Counted from the first letter of the stretch, positions 24,814 through 33,334 are shown. The stretch is 48,578 nt of DNA from Oscillospiraceae bacterium (GCA_021769865.1 JAETSB010000014.1:1-48578); one strand, 5' to 3'. Program-made: numbers and translations. Notes: generated by a model from the letters alone, not told the origin.

Positions 24814-25797
24814 ATGCAGATTACCTTCATCAACGTGGGCTATGGCGACGCCATCCTGTTCCGGGACTCCGGCGGCTTCGCCGCCCTGCTGGACGGGGGA
24901 AGCGCTTTGGAATCGGAATTCGACGGAGATCCCTACCGCGTCCGGGCGGCGGACTATCTGCGGCGGGAAAACGTCACCCAGCTGGATGCCGTGCTGATCT
25001 CCCACATCCACGAGGACCACGTCTGCGGCCTGGAGCCCGTATTCGAGCGGTGTTCCGTAAAGCGGCTGTATGTCCCTTATCCCGTGGAGCCGTTCCTCCG
25101 GGGCTGTGAGCTCCATCCGGCACCGGACGCCTTCCGAAGCGTCCCCCTGTACACGAATGCCCTGAATGCCTACCGCCGGATTCTCCTGCGGGCCAGGGAA
25201 GCCGGAACGGCCGTCACCGTCGTCGGTCCGGGAGACGTCCTCCGCTTGAGCCCGGAGCTCACCGCGCGGGTCCTGGCCCCCAAGCCCCAGACCGTCCGCG
25301 CCTACATGGAGCTGGTGGAAGCGGCCTATGCCTCCGCCGACCAGGAGGCCGCGGCAACAGAGCTCCTCGCGAAGCTGGACGCCGTCTCGAATCAGACCAG
25401 CATGCTGCTGCGGTTTGAGACGGGAACGGCCGTGTTCCTGGCGGCGGCAGACAGCTGTCCCCGAGAGTGGGACGAGGTCCCTTCTTTTTTACTTGAAAAT
25501 GGGAACGTTCTCAAATTGCCGCATCATGGACAAATCGATTCAATTTCGGAACAATTCATGCGGGATATGCCCTTGGAGTACGTCATTACAACCGCCAGCT
25601 CCGACCGCCGCTACAACAGCGCCAATCCCCAGGTCTATCAGCGCCTGACCCAGTGGCGGGCGCCCCATCCCCCGAAGTTCCTCTTTTCCGACGAGCGAAG
25701 CTATCCCCCCTACTTCTCGCAGCCTGACGGCTTCCAGGCAATCAACCTCAACATAGATTCCGGCGGGATCACGCCTGAATTTATAAAAAACAAATGA
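24814..25797 (+). CDS. Metallo-beta-lactamase-fold hydrolase, ComEC-like domain
   Basis: 327 residues without signal peptide or membrane segments. The metal motif is H64-x-H66-x-D68-H69 (SHIHEDH), preceded by FINVGYGDA (VGxGDA in ComEC/Rec2-type MBL proteins) and followed by VLKLPHHG. Stand-alone members of this group have unknown or varied substrates. In this operon, between a LacI repressor and a carboxylate-type transporter, a lactone or phosphoester hydrolase is plausible; that is inference. A near-perfect copy of the LacI operator lies inside the gene at 25500-25513. Confidence 0.8.
   Translation: MQITFINVGYGDAILFRDSGGFAALLDGGSALESEFDGDPYRVRAADYLRRENVTQLDAVLISHIHEDHVCGLEPVFERCSVKRLYVPYPVEPFLRGCELHPAPDAFRSVPLYTNALNAYRRILLRAREAGTAVTVVGPGDVLRLSPELTARVLAPKPQTVRAYMELVEAAYASADQEAAATELLAKLDAVSNQTSMLLRFETGTAVFLAAADSCPREWDEVPSFLLENGNVLKLPHHGQIDSISEQFMRDMPLEYVITTASSDRRYNSANPQVYQRLTQWRAPHPPKFLFSDERSYPPYFSQPDGFQAINLNIDSGGITPEFIKNK
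25500..25513. promoter_or_regulatory. Second LacI-operator-like site inside the hydrolase gene
   Basis: TGGGAACGTTCTCA matches the upstream palindrome TGAGAACGTTCTCA at 13 of 14 positions. It lies 1.75 kb downstream, which would allow repression by looping, but it also encodes part of the conserved N-V-L-K segment, so coincidence is not excluded. Confidence 0.4.
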
Positions 25798-25810
25798 AAA
25801 GGAGAAAGAA

Positions 25811-26848
25811 ATGATGAAGAAACTGATGTCTCTCGCCCTCGCCCTCCTCATGGTCCTGAGCCTGGCGGCCTGCGGCGGCGGCTCCGGCGGTTCCGACAGC
25901 TCCGGCGGCGGCAGCCAGCCCGCTCAGAGCGCCCAGCCCAGCGGCGGCTCCTCCACGGACGCCAAGTGGCCCGAGAAGGAGATCAAGATCATCCAGCCCT
26001 GGAGCCTGGGCGGCGGCCCCGACGTGATCACCCGGCAGATCGCCTCCTACAGCGACAAGTTCCTGGGCGTGCCCATGATCGTGGAGAACCACACCGGCGG
26101 CTCCGGCACCATCGGCATGAACGACTTCCTGGAGGCGGCGGACGACGGCTACACCCTCTTCTGCTGCAACGGCCCTCTGTTCTCCCTGACCCCCAGCTTC
26201 ATCAGCGTGGACTACACCATTGAGGACATCACCCCCCTGGTGGGCATCCGCATCACCGAGTTCGTCATCCTCACCCAGGCCTCCAGCGGCATCACGGACA
26301 TCCAGGGCCTGATCGACTACGCCAACGCCGGAAACACGGTGAAATACGCCACCACCGGCGGCCCCGGCAACGACAGCTTCACCATGATCTCCGCCCTGTT
26401 CGCCACCCTGGGCATCGCCTCCGAGGCGGTTCCCTACGACGGCGGCCAGGAGGCCATCAACGCCCTGGTGGGCGGCCACGTGGACGTGGCCATCGGCTCT
26501 CCCCCGACCTATCGGGACTACGTCATCAACGGCGAGCTGAACTGCCTGGGCACCTTCATCCCCGAGGGGCTGGATGTGGAAGGCATCGGCCACATCCCCT
26601 CCTTCAAGGATCAGGGCATCGACATTGAGTTCACCGGCATGGACTACTTCGCCGTCCGCTCCACCGTGGACGCGGAGAAGCAGGAGATTCTCCGGGACTT
26701 CGTCCTGAAGGTCTACGCCGAGCCCGACTTCCAGAAGTTCATGGCCGACATGGGCATGGCCGCCTGGGAGGCCGATTCCTCCGAGATTCTGGGCATGGTG
26801 TCCGCCCAGACCGATGCCATGGCCAAGTACATCCCGCTGGTCCAGTGA
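25811..26848 (+). CDS. tctC: Tripartite tricarboxylate transporter substrate-binding lipoprotein (TctC/Bug family)
   Basis: 345 residues. A lipoprotein signal (MMKKLMSLALALLMVLSLAACG) places the lipidated Cys at about 21; a Gly/Ser-rich linker (about 22-50) leads to a TctC-type binding domain (IKIIQPWSLGGGPDVITRQI; EVVPYDGG-like VPYDGGQEAINALVGGHVD). These proteins capture carboxylates outside the membrane for TctA/TctB. The ribosome binding site is AAAGGAG. The gene is separated from tctB by a hairpin, as often seen where binding protein is made in excess. Confidence 0.9.
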   Translation: MMKKLMSLALALLMVLSLAACGGGSGGSDSSGGGSQPAQSAQPSGGSSTDAKWPEKEIKIIQPWSLGGGPDVITRQIASYSDKFLGVPMIVENHTGGSGTIGMNDFLEAADDGYTLFCCNGPLFSLTPSFISVDYTIEDITPLVGIRITEFVILTQASSGITDIQGLIDYANAGNTVKYATTGGPGNDSFTMISALFATLGIASEAVPYDGGQEAINALVGGHVDVAIGSPPTYRDYVINGELNCLGTFIPEGLDVEGIGHIPSFKDQGIDIEFTGMDYFAVRSTVDAEKQEILRDFVLKVYAEPDFQKFMADMGMAAWEADSSEILGMVSAQTDAMAKYIPLVQ

Positions 26849-26854
26849 TTTTCC

Positions 26855-26888
26855 GGCGCCCCATACCCACGCAGGGCTATGGGGCGCC
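26855..26888 (+). other. GC-rich hairpin between tctC and tctB
   Basis: An 11-bp stem (26855-26865 with 26878-26888) with CCC/GGG in its loop and no T-run. It is well placed to protect the tctC message from 3' decay or to partly terminate, giving more binding protein than membrane subunits. Confidence 0.65.
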
Positions 26889-26912
26889 CACTCTCAAAAT
26901 GAGGTAAACGCA

Positions 26913-27377
26913 ATGAAAATCAGATACAATACGGAGATTATCTCCGGCGCGGTCTTCGCCGTTGTGGGGGCCGTGCTCTGGCTGCTGATCCCCTCCCAGA
27001 TCCAGACCATGGAGAAGGGAGCCGTCAACGCCCAGACCCTGCCCCGCATCGCCATCGGCGGGATGTTCCTCTTTGCCGTGGGGCTGCTGCTGGAGGGCCT
27101 GTTCGCCAAGGAGAAAAAGGAGCTGGTGATCACCGGGGACTCCTTCCGCTCCGACGCTTTCAAAAAGGAGCTGCGCTCCATCGTCTACTGCCTCTTCCTG
27201 GTGGCCTACTGCCTGATCATCCAGCCCCTGGGCTTCGTGGTTTCCACGGTGCTGCTGGTGCTGGCGGTGATGATCTACTACGGCGCCCGGAAGTGGTACT
27301 ATTACGCCATCCCTCTGGCCATGGTGGGCATCGTGTACTATGTGTTCAAGGTGCTGCTCCATGTCTCTCTGCCCTGA
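26913..27377 (+). CDS. tctB: Tripartite tricarboxylate transporter small membrane subunit (TctB family)
   Basis: 154 residues with four hydrophobic segments (about 10-27, 46-62, 88-112 and 126-147), the usual size and topology of TctB. I take the ATG at 26913, which follows GAGGT and starts MKIRYNTEIISG, rather than an in-frame ATG 33 codons upstream that would lie over the tctC end and the hairpin. Confidence 0.85.
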   Translation: MKIRYNTEIISGAVFAVVGAVLWLLIPSQIQTMEKGAVNAQTLPRIAIGGMFLFAVGLLLEGLFAKEKKELVITGDSFRSDAFKKELRSIVYCLFLVAYCLIIQPLGFVVSTVLLVLAVMIYYGARKWYYYAIPLAMVGIVYYVFKVLLHVSLP

Positions 27378-27395
27378 TTGGAAAGGAGACCGCTT

Positions 27396-28889
27396 ATGGA
27401 ACAATTTTTAGGTGGACTGAGCATCCTGATGCAGTGGCAGAACCTGCTGGTCATCCCTCTGGGGCTTGCCATCGGCATCGTGGTGGGGGCCATCCCGGGT
27501 CTGACCTCCGACCTTGGCATCATCCTCTGCATCCCCCTGACCTACGGCATGGACCCCACCATGGCCATTCTGATGCTGCTGGCGATTTACTGCGGCGGCA
27601 CCTACGGCGGGTCCATTACGGCAATTCTCATCAACACCCCCGGCACCTCCGCCAACGCCGCCACGCTCTTTGACGGCTATCCCATGACCGTGAAGGGCCA
27701 GGCGTTCAAGGCGCTGCAAATGGCCCTGTTCGCCTCCACCATCGGAGGGCTCATCAGCGCCTTCGCCCTGCTGTTCCTGGCCCCGCTGATCGCCAAGATC
27801 ACCCTGCTCTTTGGCCCGGCGGAGTATTTCGCCCTGGCGGTCTTCGGCCTGTCCGTCATCGCCGGCGTGTCCAACAACAGCATCTTCAAGGGGCTCATCG
27901 GCGCCTGCATCGGCCTCTTCATGGCCACGGTGGGCGTGGACAACATCAGCGGCACGGCCCGCTTCATCTTCGGACAGCGAAAGCTCATGGCGGGCATTGA
28001 CCTCATCATCGCCCTGATCGGCATGTTCGCCATCTCGGAGATTTTGATGAAGTCCAAGTACAACCCCAAAACGGACCACAAAACCATCAGCGCCAGCGCC
28101 ATCACCAAGGATAAAATCACCAGAGACGAGTACCGCCGCTGCTGGAAGCCCATCGGCCTGGGCTCCCTCATCGGCGTCATCATCGGCGCCACCCCCGGCA
28201 CCGGCGGCGGCCTGGCGGCCTTCATCGCCTACAACCAGACCAAGCAGTCCTCCAAGCACCCGGAGACCTTTGGTCACGGCGAGATCGAGGGCGTGGCCGC
28301 CTCGGAGTCCGCCAACAACGGCGCCTGCGGCGCGACCATGATCCCCATGCTGACCCTGGGCGTCCCCGGCGACGGGGCCACGGCCATTCTCATGGGCGCG
28401 TTCATGCTCCACGGCATGGTCCCCGGCCCCACCCTCTTCGCCGAGCAGGGGAACATCCTCTACGCCATCATGCTGGGCCTGATTGTGGTGAACGTCTTCA
28501 TGTACATCATCGGCAACGTCTTCACCCGCTTCTACGCCCATATCACCCGGATTCCCTATGAGATCCTGGCCCCCATTGTCATGACCTTCTGCATCGCCGG
28601 CGCGTATTCCACCAACAACCGGGTCTATGACATCTTCATCATCCTGATCTTCGGCATCGTGGCCTACTTCCTGCGGCGCATGGACTTCCAGCTGGTACCC
28701 ATCCTGCTGGGCATCGTCCTGGGCCCCCTGGCGGAGAAGAATTTCCGCCGGGCCATGGTCATCTCCGAGGGCAGCTTCAAGATCTTCTTCACCCGGCCCA
28801 TCAGCTGCGCGTTCATCCTCATCGCGGTGGGCTCCGTGCTGCTGTTCGCCTGGAAGAACTATAAGGCGAGAGCGGCCAAGGCCAATTGA
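27396..28889 (+). CDS. tctA: Tripartite tricarboxylate transporter large membrane subunit (TctA family)
   Basis: 497 residues, about 11-12 membrane segments. The TctA signatures GAIPGLTSD, LLAIYCGGTYGGSI and GATPGTGGG are present. It forms the sodium-coupled translocation pathway with TctB. The ATG at 27396 has AAAGGAG upstream. Substrates of this family are di- and tricarboxylates, aromatic acids or sugar acids; the sugar-kinase neighbour hints at a sugar acid, by inference. Confidence 0.93.
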   Translation: MEQFLGGLSILMQWQNLLVIPLGLAIGIVVGAIPGLTSDLGIILCIPLTYGMDPTMAILMLLAIYCGGTYGGSITAILINTPGTSANAATLFDGYPMTVKGQAFKALQMALFASTIGGLISAFALLFLAPLIAKITLLFGPAEYFALAVFGLSVIAGVSNNSIFKGLIGACIGLFMATVGVDNISGTARFIFGQRKLMAGIDLIIALIGMFAISEILMKSKYNPKTDHKTISASAITKDKITRDEYRRCWKPIGLGSLIGVIIGATPGTGGGLAAFIAYNQTKQSSKHPETFGHGEIEGVAASESANNGACGATMIPMLTLGVPGDGATAILMGAFMLHGMVPGPTLFAEQGNILYAIMLGLIVVNVFMYIIGNVFTRFYAHITRIPYEILAPIVMTFCIAGAYSTNNRVYDIFIILIFGIVAYFLRRMDFQLVPILLGIVLGPLAEKNFRRAMVISEGSFKIFFTRPISCAFILIAVGSVLLFAWKNYKARAAKAN

Positions 28890-28902
28890 CAGGAAGGAGT
28901 GA

Positions 28903-29790
28903 ATGCGCGTGAAACAGCAATATGATGTTCTGGTGATCGGTCCGGTGTCCCTGGACCACAACATCGACTACCAGGGAAACGAGCGGAAGGAAGTGGGCGG
29001 GGCCGTGGTGGCCTCCGGCTTCGCGGCGGCGAGGAGCGGGAACAAGACCGCCCTCTTCACCAAGCTGAACCCCGCCGACGCCGACGTGGAGGAGCGCTTC
29101 CGGGACTCCGGGGCGGACCTCTATTGGAAGTCTTCCAAGGCCACCTGCTCCATCCGCAACCAGTACTTCACCGCCGACAAGGAGAAGCGGTCCTGCACCT
29201 CCATGGGGGTCTGCGACCCGTTCCGGTTCGACGAGCTGCCGGACATCGAGACGAAGATCTACCACTTCGCGGGCCTGGTCTACGGCGATTTCGACGGCCC
29301 CCTCTTCGCCGAGGCGGCGAAGCACGGCAAAGTGGCGGTGGACGTCCAGTGCCTGCTGCGGCACGTGGAGCCGGACAAGACCATGGCCTTCCACGACTGG
29401 GCGGAGAAACGGGAATACCTGCCCTGTATCGACTACCTGAAAACCGACGCCGCCGAGGCGGAGATTCTCACCGGCCTGGCGGACCGGGCGGAGGCGGCGA
29501 AGCTGCTCCACAGCTGGGGGGCGAGGGAGGTCCTGATCACCCACAATACGGAGGTGCTGGCCTACGACGGGGAGAGGGTCTACACCTGTCCCATCAAGGC
29601 CCGGAACCTCTCCGGCCGGACGGGCCGGGGGGACACGACCTTTGCGGGGTATATCACCGAGCGGCAGCGGGCGGGGATCGCGGAGGCCCTGCGGTACTGT
29701 ACCGCCCTGGTGTCCCTGAAAATGGAGACCCCTGGCCCCTTCCAGGGAAGCCGGGAGGACGTCGAGAGGTATCTCGCGGAGTTCTATTGA
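28903..29790 (+). CDS. PfkB/ribokinase-family carbohydrate kinase
   Basis: 295 residues. Two signatures are present: the N-terminal substrate-side EVGGAVVASGFAAARSG and the C-terminal GRTGRGDTTFAGY with catalytic base Asp244 (GRGDT where GAGDT is usual). The family phosphorylates ribose, fructose, nucleosides or sugar acids such as 2-keto-3-deoxygluconate. It ends the LacI/Tct operon and is followed by a strong terminator, so the imported compound may be phosphorylated by this enzyme. The exact substrate is unknown. Confidence 0.87.
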   Translation: MRVKQQYDVLVIGPVSLDHNIDYQGNERKEVGGAVVASGFAAARSGNKTALFTKLNPADADVEERFRDSGADLYWKSSKATCSIRNQYFTADKEKRSCTSMGVCDPFRFDELPDIETKIYHFAGLVYGDFDGPLFAEAAKHGKVAVDVQCLLRHVEPDKTMAFHDWAEKREYLPCIDYLKTDAAEAEILTGLADRAEAAKLLHSWGAREVLITHNTEVLAYDGERVYTCPIKARNLSGRTGRGDTTFAGYITERQRAGIAEALRYCTALVSLKMETPGPFQGSREDVERYLAEFY

Positions 29791-29836
29791 GCGCGGAGCG
29801 CGGGACGCGTTCCCAACCAGTTTGAAAAAGAATAAA

Positions 29837-29880
29837 ACCGGATGGACCCGCTGCGGCGCAGCGGGTCCATCCGGTCTTTC
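29837..29880 (+). terminator. Intrinsic terminator of the LacI/Tct operon
   Basis: An 18-bp perfect stem (29837-29854 with 29858-29875), loop GGC, followed by CTTTC. It separates the operon from the GH32 gene. Confidence 0.85.
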
Positions 29881-29958
29881 TCTGCGAGCCTCCAGGATTC
29901 TTCCCAAAGTCCAAGGCGGTCGGCGGTATCATTTTTACGGCGATTTGTGGGGGAGTGC

Positions 29959-29987
29959 TTGTAATTGCGGTCTATCTTCTGTATGAT
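29959..29987 (+). promoter_or_regulatory. Sigma-A promoter of the GH32 gene
   Basis: TTGTAA (29959-29964) and TATGAT (29982-29987) with a 17-bp spacer. No copy of the LacI operator is seen nearby, so this gene is probably not in the same regulon. Confidence 0.7.
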
Positions 29988-30037
29988 GTTGTAGCGGAAA
30001 AGTCTGGAACTCCCATCTTCAAGCAGGAGGTTATCCC

Positions 30038-31525
30038 ATGACCAGCGACATCTTACAAAAGGCCCGGGCGTTCGAGGCCCTATACGGCCCCCGTATCCCC
30101 GACAGCGAGCGCCCGGCGTTTCACGCCACCCCTGCCGTCGGCTGGATGAACGACCCCAACGGCTTCTCCTTCTACAAGGGGGAGTGCCACCTGTTTTACC
30201 AGTACCACCCCTATTCCAACGAGTGGGGCCCCATGCACTGGGGGCACCTGAAAACCCGGGACTTCCTCCGCTGGGAGCGCCTGCCCGCCGCTCTGGCTCC
30301 GGACCGGGACTACGATTCCGCCGGGTGCTTTTCCGGCAGTGCGGTGGAGCTCCCGGACGGGCGGCAGCTCTTGATGTACACCGGCGTCCGGCGGGACCAT
30401 AACGCCGACGGCTTCCTTCAGGACATCCAGACCCAGTGCGTGGCCATCGGGGACGGCATGAACTACGAGAAGTGGGAGGGCAATCCCATTCTGGACGGGA
30501 AGGACCTGCCCGAGGGCGGCAGTACCATCGACTTCCGGGACCCCAAGGTCTGGCGGGACAAGGACGGGACCTTCTACGCCGTCATTGGAAACCGCACCGC
30601 CGACGGCAGCGGCGCGATTCTTCTTTACCGGGGAATCAAAAACCGCAAGTGGGAGTTTGTCCGCACGCTGGACCGGAGCCGCAATCAGTATGGGAAAATG
30701 TGGGAGTGCCCGGACTTCTTCCCCCTGGACGGAAAGCAGGTGCTGCTTACCAGCCCCCAGGACATGAGCCCCATGGGCCTGGAGTTCCACGCGGGAAACG
30801 GCACCCTCTGCCTGATCGGGGACTATGATTCTGAAAAGGGCTTCACCCGGCAGAGCGCCCAGGCCGTCGACTATGGCCTGGACTTCTACGCCCCCCAGAC
30901 CCTGGAGGCCCCGGATGGGCGGCGGATCATGATTTCCTGGATGCAGAATTGGGATACGGTCCACGCCAAGCCCGATCCTTGCCGCTGGTTTGGGCAGATG
31001 ACCCTGCCCCGGGAGCTGTCCTTGAGGGACGGGCGTCTGATCCAGAACCCCGTCCGGGAGCTGGAGGCTCACCGGGGGACGCGGGTGGTCCATCGGAACA
31101 TCCCTGTCGGCGGCGAGCTCAGCCTCCCCGGCGTCCGGGGCCGCGTGCTGGATATGACCGTCACCGTCCGGCCCACCGGCCCGGAGCTGTACCGCTGGTT
31201 TTGCGTCCGGGTGGCGAAGGACGGGGAGCACGAGACCATCCTCCGCTACCGCCCGGACCAGGGAACGCTGAAGCTGGACCGCGCCCGCAGCGGCCTGCCC
31301 CGGGACATCGTCCACACCCGCTCCTTCCTGGTGCGGCCCAGGGATGGGGAAATCAAGCTGAGGATCATCCTGGACCGTTACAGCCTGGAGGTGTTCGTCA
31401 ACGACGGCGAGCAGGCGGCCAGCGCGGTGATCTACACCCGGCAGGAGGCGGGCGCCATCACCTTTGAGGCCGGGGGCGCCGCGCGGATCGACGTGGAGAA
31501 ATACGAGCTGACCTTTGATGAATGA
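30038..31525 (+). CDS. Glycoside hydrolase family 32 beta-fructosidase (sucrose-6-phosphate hydrolase type)
   Basis: 495 residues, no signal peptide, so cytoplasmic. Catalytic residues are in the three GH32 motifs: nucleophile Asp39 (WMNDPNG), transition-state stabiliser Asp168 (FRDP) and acid/base Glu223 (WECPD). The C-terminal beta-sandwich follows (about 350-495). Cytoplasmic GH32 enzymes with this layout cleave sucrose-6-phosphate or short fructans; no PTS or fructan transporter is adjacent, so the substrate is unclear. The gene has its own promoter and terminator. Confidence 0.9.
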   Translation: MTSDILQKARAFEALYGPRIPDSERPAFHATPAVGWMNDPNGFSFYKGECHLFYQYHPYSNEWGPMHWGHLKTRDFLRWERLPAALAPDRDYDSAGCFSGSAVELPDGRQLLMYTGVRRDHNADGFLQDIQTQCVAIGDGMNYEKWEGNPILDGKDLPEGGSTIDFRDPKVWRDKDGTFYAVIGNRTADGSGAILLYRGIKNRKWEFVRTLDRSRNQYGKMWECPDFFPLDGKQVLLTSPQDMSPMGLEFHAGNGTLCLIGDYDSEKGFTRQSAQAVDYGLDFYAPQTLEAPDGRRIMISWMQNWDTVHAKPDPCRWFGQMTLPRELSLRDGRLIQNPVRELEAHRGTRVVHRNIPVGGELSLPGVRGRVLDMTVTVRPTGPELYRWFCVRVAKDGEHETILRYRPDQGTLKLDRARSGLPRDIVHTRSFLVRPRDGEIKLRIILDRYSLEVFVNDGEQAASAVIYTRQEAGAITFEAGGAARIDVEKYELTFDE

Positions 31526-31534
31526 TAGAAAACG

Positions 31535-31568
31535 CATCCCCACTTACCGAAAATGGCAAGCGGGGATG
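31535..31568. terminator. Bidirectional terminator between GH32 and thiM
   Basis: CATCCCC/GGGGATG continues through two A-C mismatches into CTT/AAG and CC/GG. TTTT follows on both strands. It serves the convergent GH32 and thiW-thiM transcripts. Confidence 0.75.
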
Positions 31569-31573
31569 TGGTT

Positions 31574-32386
31574 TTAGGTTAGAAGCTCAACCAAAGCCAT
31601 CCCGGCGCAGTCCGCCGCCGTCAGCGCCCCGGCGGCGTCGAAGAGGGCGGTTCGGAACCTGCCGGGGCCCTGACCGCCGGACAGGACCTCCGCCCGGCGG
31701 GAGCAGGACTTCCAAAAGGCGGCGGCGGTGACGGCGGCGGTGAGGATGTCCGGCTCCACCGCCGCGAACACGCCGCAGAGGACGGACAGCATACAGCCCG
31801 TGCCGGTCACTTGGGTCATCAGGGCGCTGCCGCCGGAGATTTTCCAGAGGACGGTCCCGTTCGAAACAAAATCCTCCGCCCCGGAAACGAGGACGGCGGT
31901 CCCCAGCTTCCGGGCCAGGCGGAGCGCCAGACTTCCCCGCTGAACGGGGTCCAGAGCGGCGGGACTGTCCACCCCCTGGGCCCGGTTCTCCTCGTGGAGG
32001 AGGGCTCCGGCCTCTCCCGGGTTCACCCGCACCAGGGCAGGGGTGAAGTTTTTCAGCAGCGTTTCCACCCGCTCCAGCCGCCAGGGGCTGGCCCCCACGC
32101 CCACAGGGTCTAACACGACGGGCTGGCCCAGCCTCCCGGCCGCCTGCCCCCGGAGGAGGCAGGCCCGGAACTTTTCCTCCTCCGGCGTGCCGGTGTTCAG
32201 CACGGCGGCGGCGGACGCCGCGGCGATGGACTCCATCTCCTGGGGGGACTGGGCCATGATGGGGCTGGCCCCCACGGCCAGCGCCAGGTTGGCGCAGTCA
32301 TTGGCGGAGACGAGGTTGCTGACGCAGTGGACCAGGGGACGGCGGCGGCGGACCGCCTCCAGCAGGGAGAAGTCAGGGATTGCCAT
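31574..32386 (-). CDS. thiM: Hydroxyethylthiazole kinase
   Basis: 270 residues. It phosphorylates 4-methyl-5-(2-hydroxyethyl)thiazole for thiamine salvage. The ribokinase-like fold has the family N-terminus PLVHCVSNLVSANDCAN and the anion hole/catalytic Cys motif TGTGCM. It is directly downstream of thiW, the putative thiazole transporter, with a 15-bp gap, and the pair is under a TPP riboswitch. Confidence 0.95.
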   Translation of the reverse strand: MAIPDFSLLEAVRRRRPLVHCVSNLVSANDCANLALAVGASPIMAQSPQEMESIAAASAAAVLNTGTPEEEKFRACLLRGQAAGRLGQPVVLDPVGVGASPWRLERVETLLKNFTPALVRVNPGEAGALLHEENRAQGVDSPAALDPVQRGSLALRLARKLGTAVLVSGAEDFVSNGTVLWKISGGSALMTQVTGTGCMLSVLCGVFAAVEPDILTAAVTAAAFWKSCSRRAEVLSGGQGPGRFRTALFDAAGALTAADCAGMALVELLT

Positions 32387-32401
32387 AGGGACCTCCGATT
32401 C

Positions 32402-32923
32402 TCAGTGTTCCAGCGCGGCCTGCATGTTCTTCAGCGCCCCGCTTTTCCGGAGGGCGAACACCAGCGCTCCCGCCAGGATGGACCCCGCCACCGTGGAGAT
32501 CAGGAAGGGGACCACGTAGCCGTAAAAGGCGGCGGGGATGACGGCGGGGTCCAGGAAGGCCCGGGCCAGAGGATAGGCCGCCAGGCCGCCCAAAAAGCCG
32601 GTGCCCATGGTCTCACCTGCCAGCGTAGCGGGGAGATTCTTGGTTTTCCAGTAGATCAGGCCGCAGAGCAGGGCCCCGCACATGCTGCCGGGAAAGGCCA
32701 CGATGCTTCCCACGCCCAGAAGGTTGCGCAGAAGGCTGGCGGCGAAGGCCGTGCCGACGCCATAGCCGGGACCCAGAAGCACGGCGCAGAGAATGTTGAC
32801 CATGTGCTGCGTGGGGGAGCACTTACTGCCCAGCACCGGGAAGGTGATGAACATGCTGCCCACGACGGCCACGGCGCACAGCACCCCGGCCAGGGCCAGC
32901 TTTTTCGTTCGATAGTTTTTCAT
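32402..32923 (-). CDS. thiW: ThiW, thiazole ECF-transporter S component
   Basis: 173 residues, about five to six membrane segments. The pattern LALAGVLCAVAVVGSMFITFPVLGSKCSPTQHMVN is typical of ThiW, thought to bind hydroxyethylthiazole and use the shared ECF energising module, which is not in this window. The ATG at 32923 has AAAGGAG 7 bp upstream; an in-frame ATG eight codons earlier lacks one. The partner thiM and the TPP riboswitch support the assignment. Confidence 0.88.
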   Translation of the reverse strand: MKNYRTKKLALAGVLCAVAVVGSMFITFPVLGSKCSPTQHMVNILCAVLLGPGYGVGTAFAASLLRNLLGVGSIVAFPGSMCGALLCGLIYWKTKNLPATLAGETMGTGFLGGLAAYPLARAFLDPAVIPAAFYGYVVPFLISTVAGSILAGALVFALRKSGALKNMQAALEH

Positions 32924-33192
32924 CGGAAAGCTCCTTTGCGTTTTCAAGAATTGCAGGGAGAAAACCGCAGCGGTTTCCCCTTGCCGTGTAAGGCCGGGCG
33001 GTCTCTCCGCCCCGGGAAATGCGGTCGAGGCTCACTGGCCTCCTCTCACGCCGGAACACGGCTTCCCATCGCTGCGTATGCGGCCCGGGCCCAGGGCGCT
33101 CCCCCTCGGCCCGCTCCCGGCGAATCGCCGCCGGGGCGCCTTTGACCGTTCTCCCCCTCCTTCGCAAAAGAAATTCCGGACATTTGCCCATG
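32924..33192 (-). other. Long untranslated leader between the TPP-switch terminator and thiW
   Basis: About 270 bp with no gene I can support. It is GC-rich and contains hairpins (for example GGGCGG/CCGCCC with loop AGAGA, and AAACC/GGTTT near the thiW start) without T-runs. No second known riboswitch was recognised. The short open frame on this strand does not begin with a well-spaced start. Confidence 0.55.
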
Positions 33193-33222
33193 AAAAAACA
33201 GGCAGACGCTGAGCGCCGCCTG
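33193..33222 (-). terminator. Expression-platform terminator of the leftward TPP riboswitch
   Basis: On the minus strand CAGGCGG pairs with CTGCCTG around a small CGC/GCG inner stem, followed by TTTTTT (33193-33198). The arm segment GGCGGC is complementary to GCCGCC in the 3' part of the aptamer (33263-33268), so an antiterminator could form when TPP is absent. Confidence 0.75.
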
Positions 33223-33248
33223 CAAGGTCCTCTCCGGTCTCTTCCCCG

Positions 33249-33334
33249 GTATGACTCCCTCCGGCGGCATGACCCGCATCAGGTGAAAGGGTCGAAGCGC
33301 GCGCTTCCTCTCAGCCGGTCCTCCGGCTCCCCTG
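33249..33334 (-). ncRNA. TPP riboswitch controlling thiW-thiM
   Basis: On the minus strand the leader has the thi-box core: GGGGAGCC, GGCTGAGAGG (CTGAGA at 33309-33314), ACCTGATGCGGGTCATGCCG and GGAGGGAG. It binds thiamine pyrophosphate and is followed by a terminator, so high TPP should stop transcription of thiW-thiM. Confidence 0.92.

Noticed and set aside
27408..28964. 518-codon open frame on the minus strand opposite tctA
   Set aside because: Antisense to a typical membrane transporter; hydrophilic His/Asp-rich shadow of hydrophobic codons.
29141..29790. PfkB GRGD instead of GAGD as an inactivating change
   Set aside because: The catalytic Asp244 and the following Thr are intact; the second position of this motif varies in the family.
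32823..33191. 122-codon open frame in the thiW leader
   Set aside because: It overlaps thiW out of frame, has no well-spaced ribosome binding site and its Arg/Gly-rich composition reflects GC content only.
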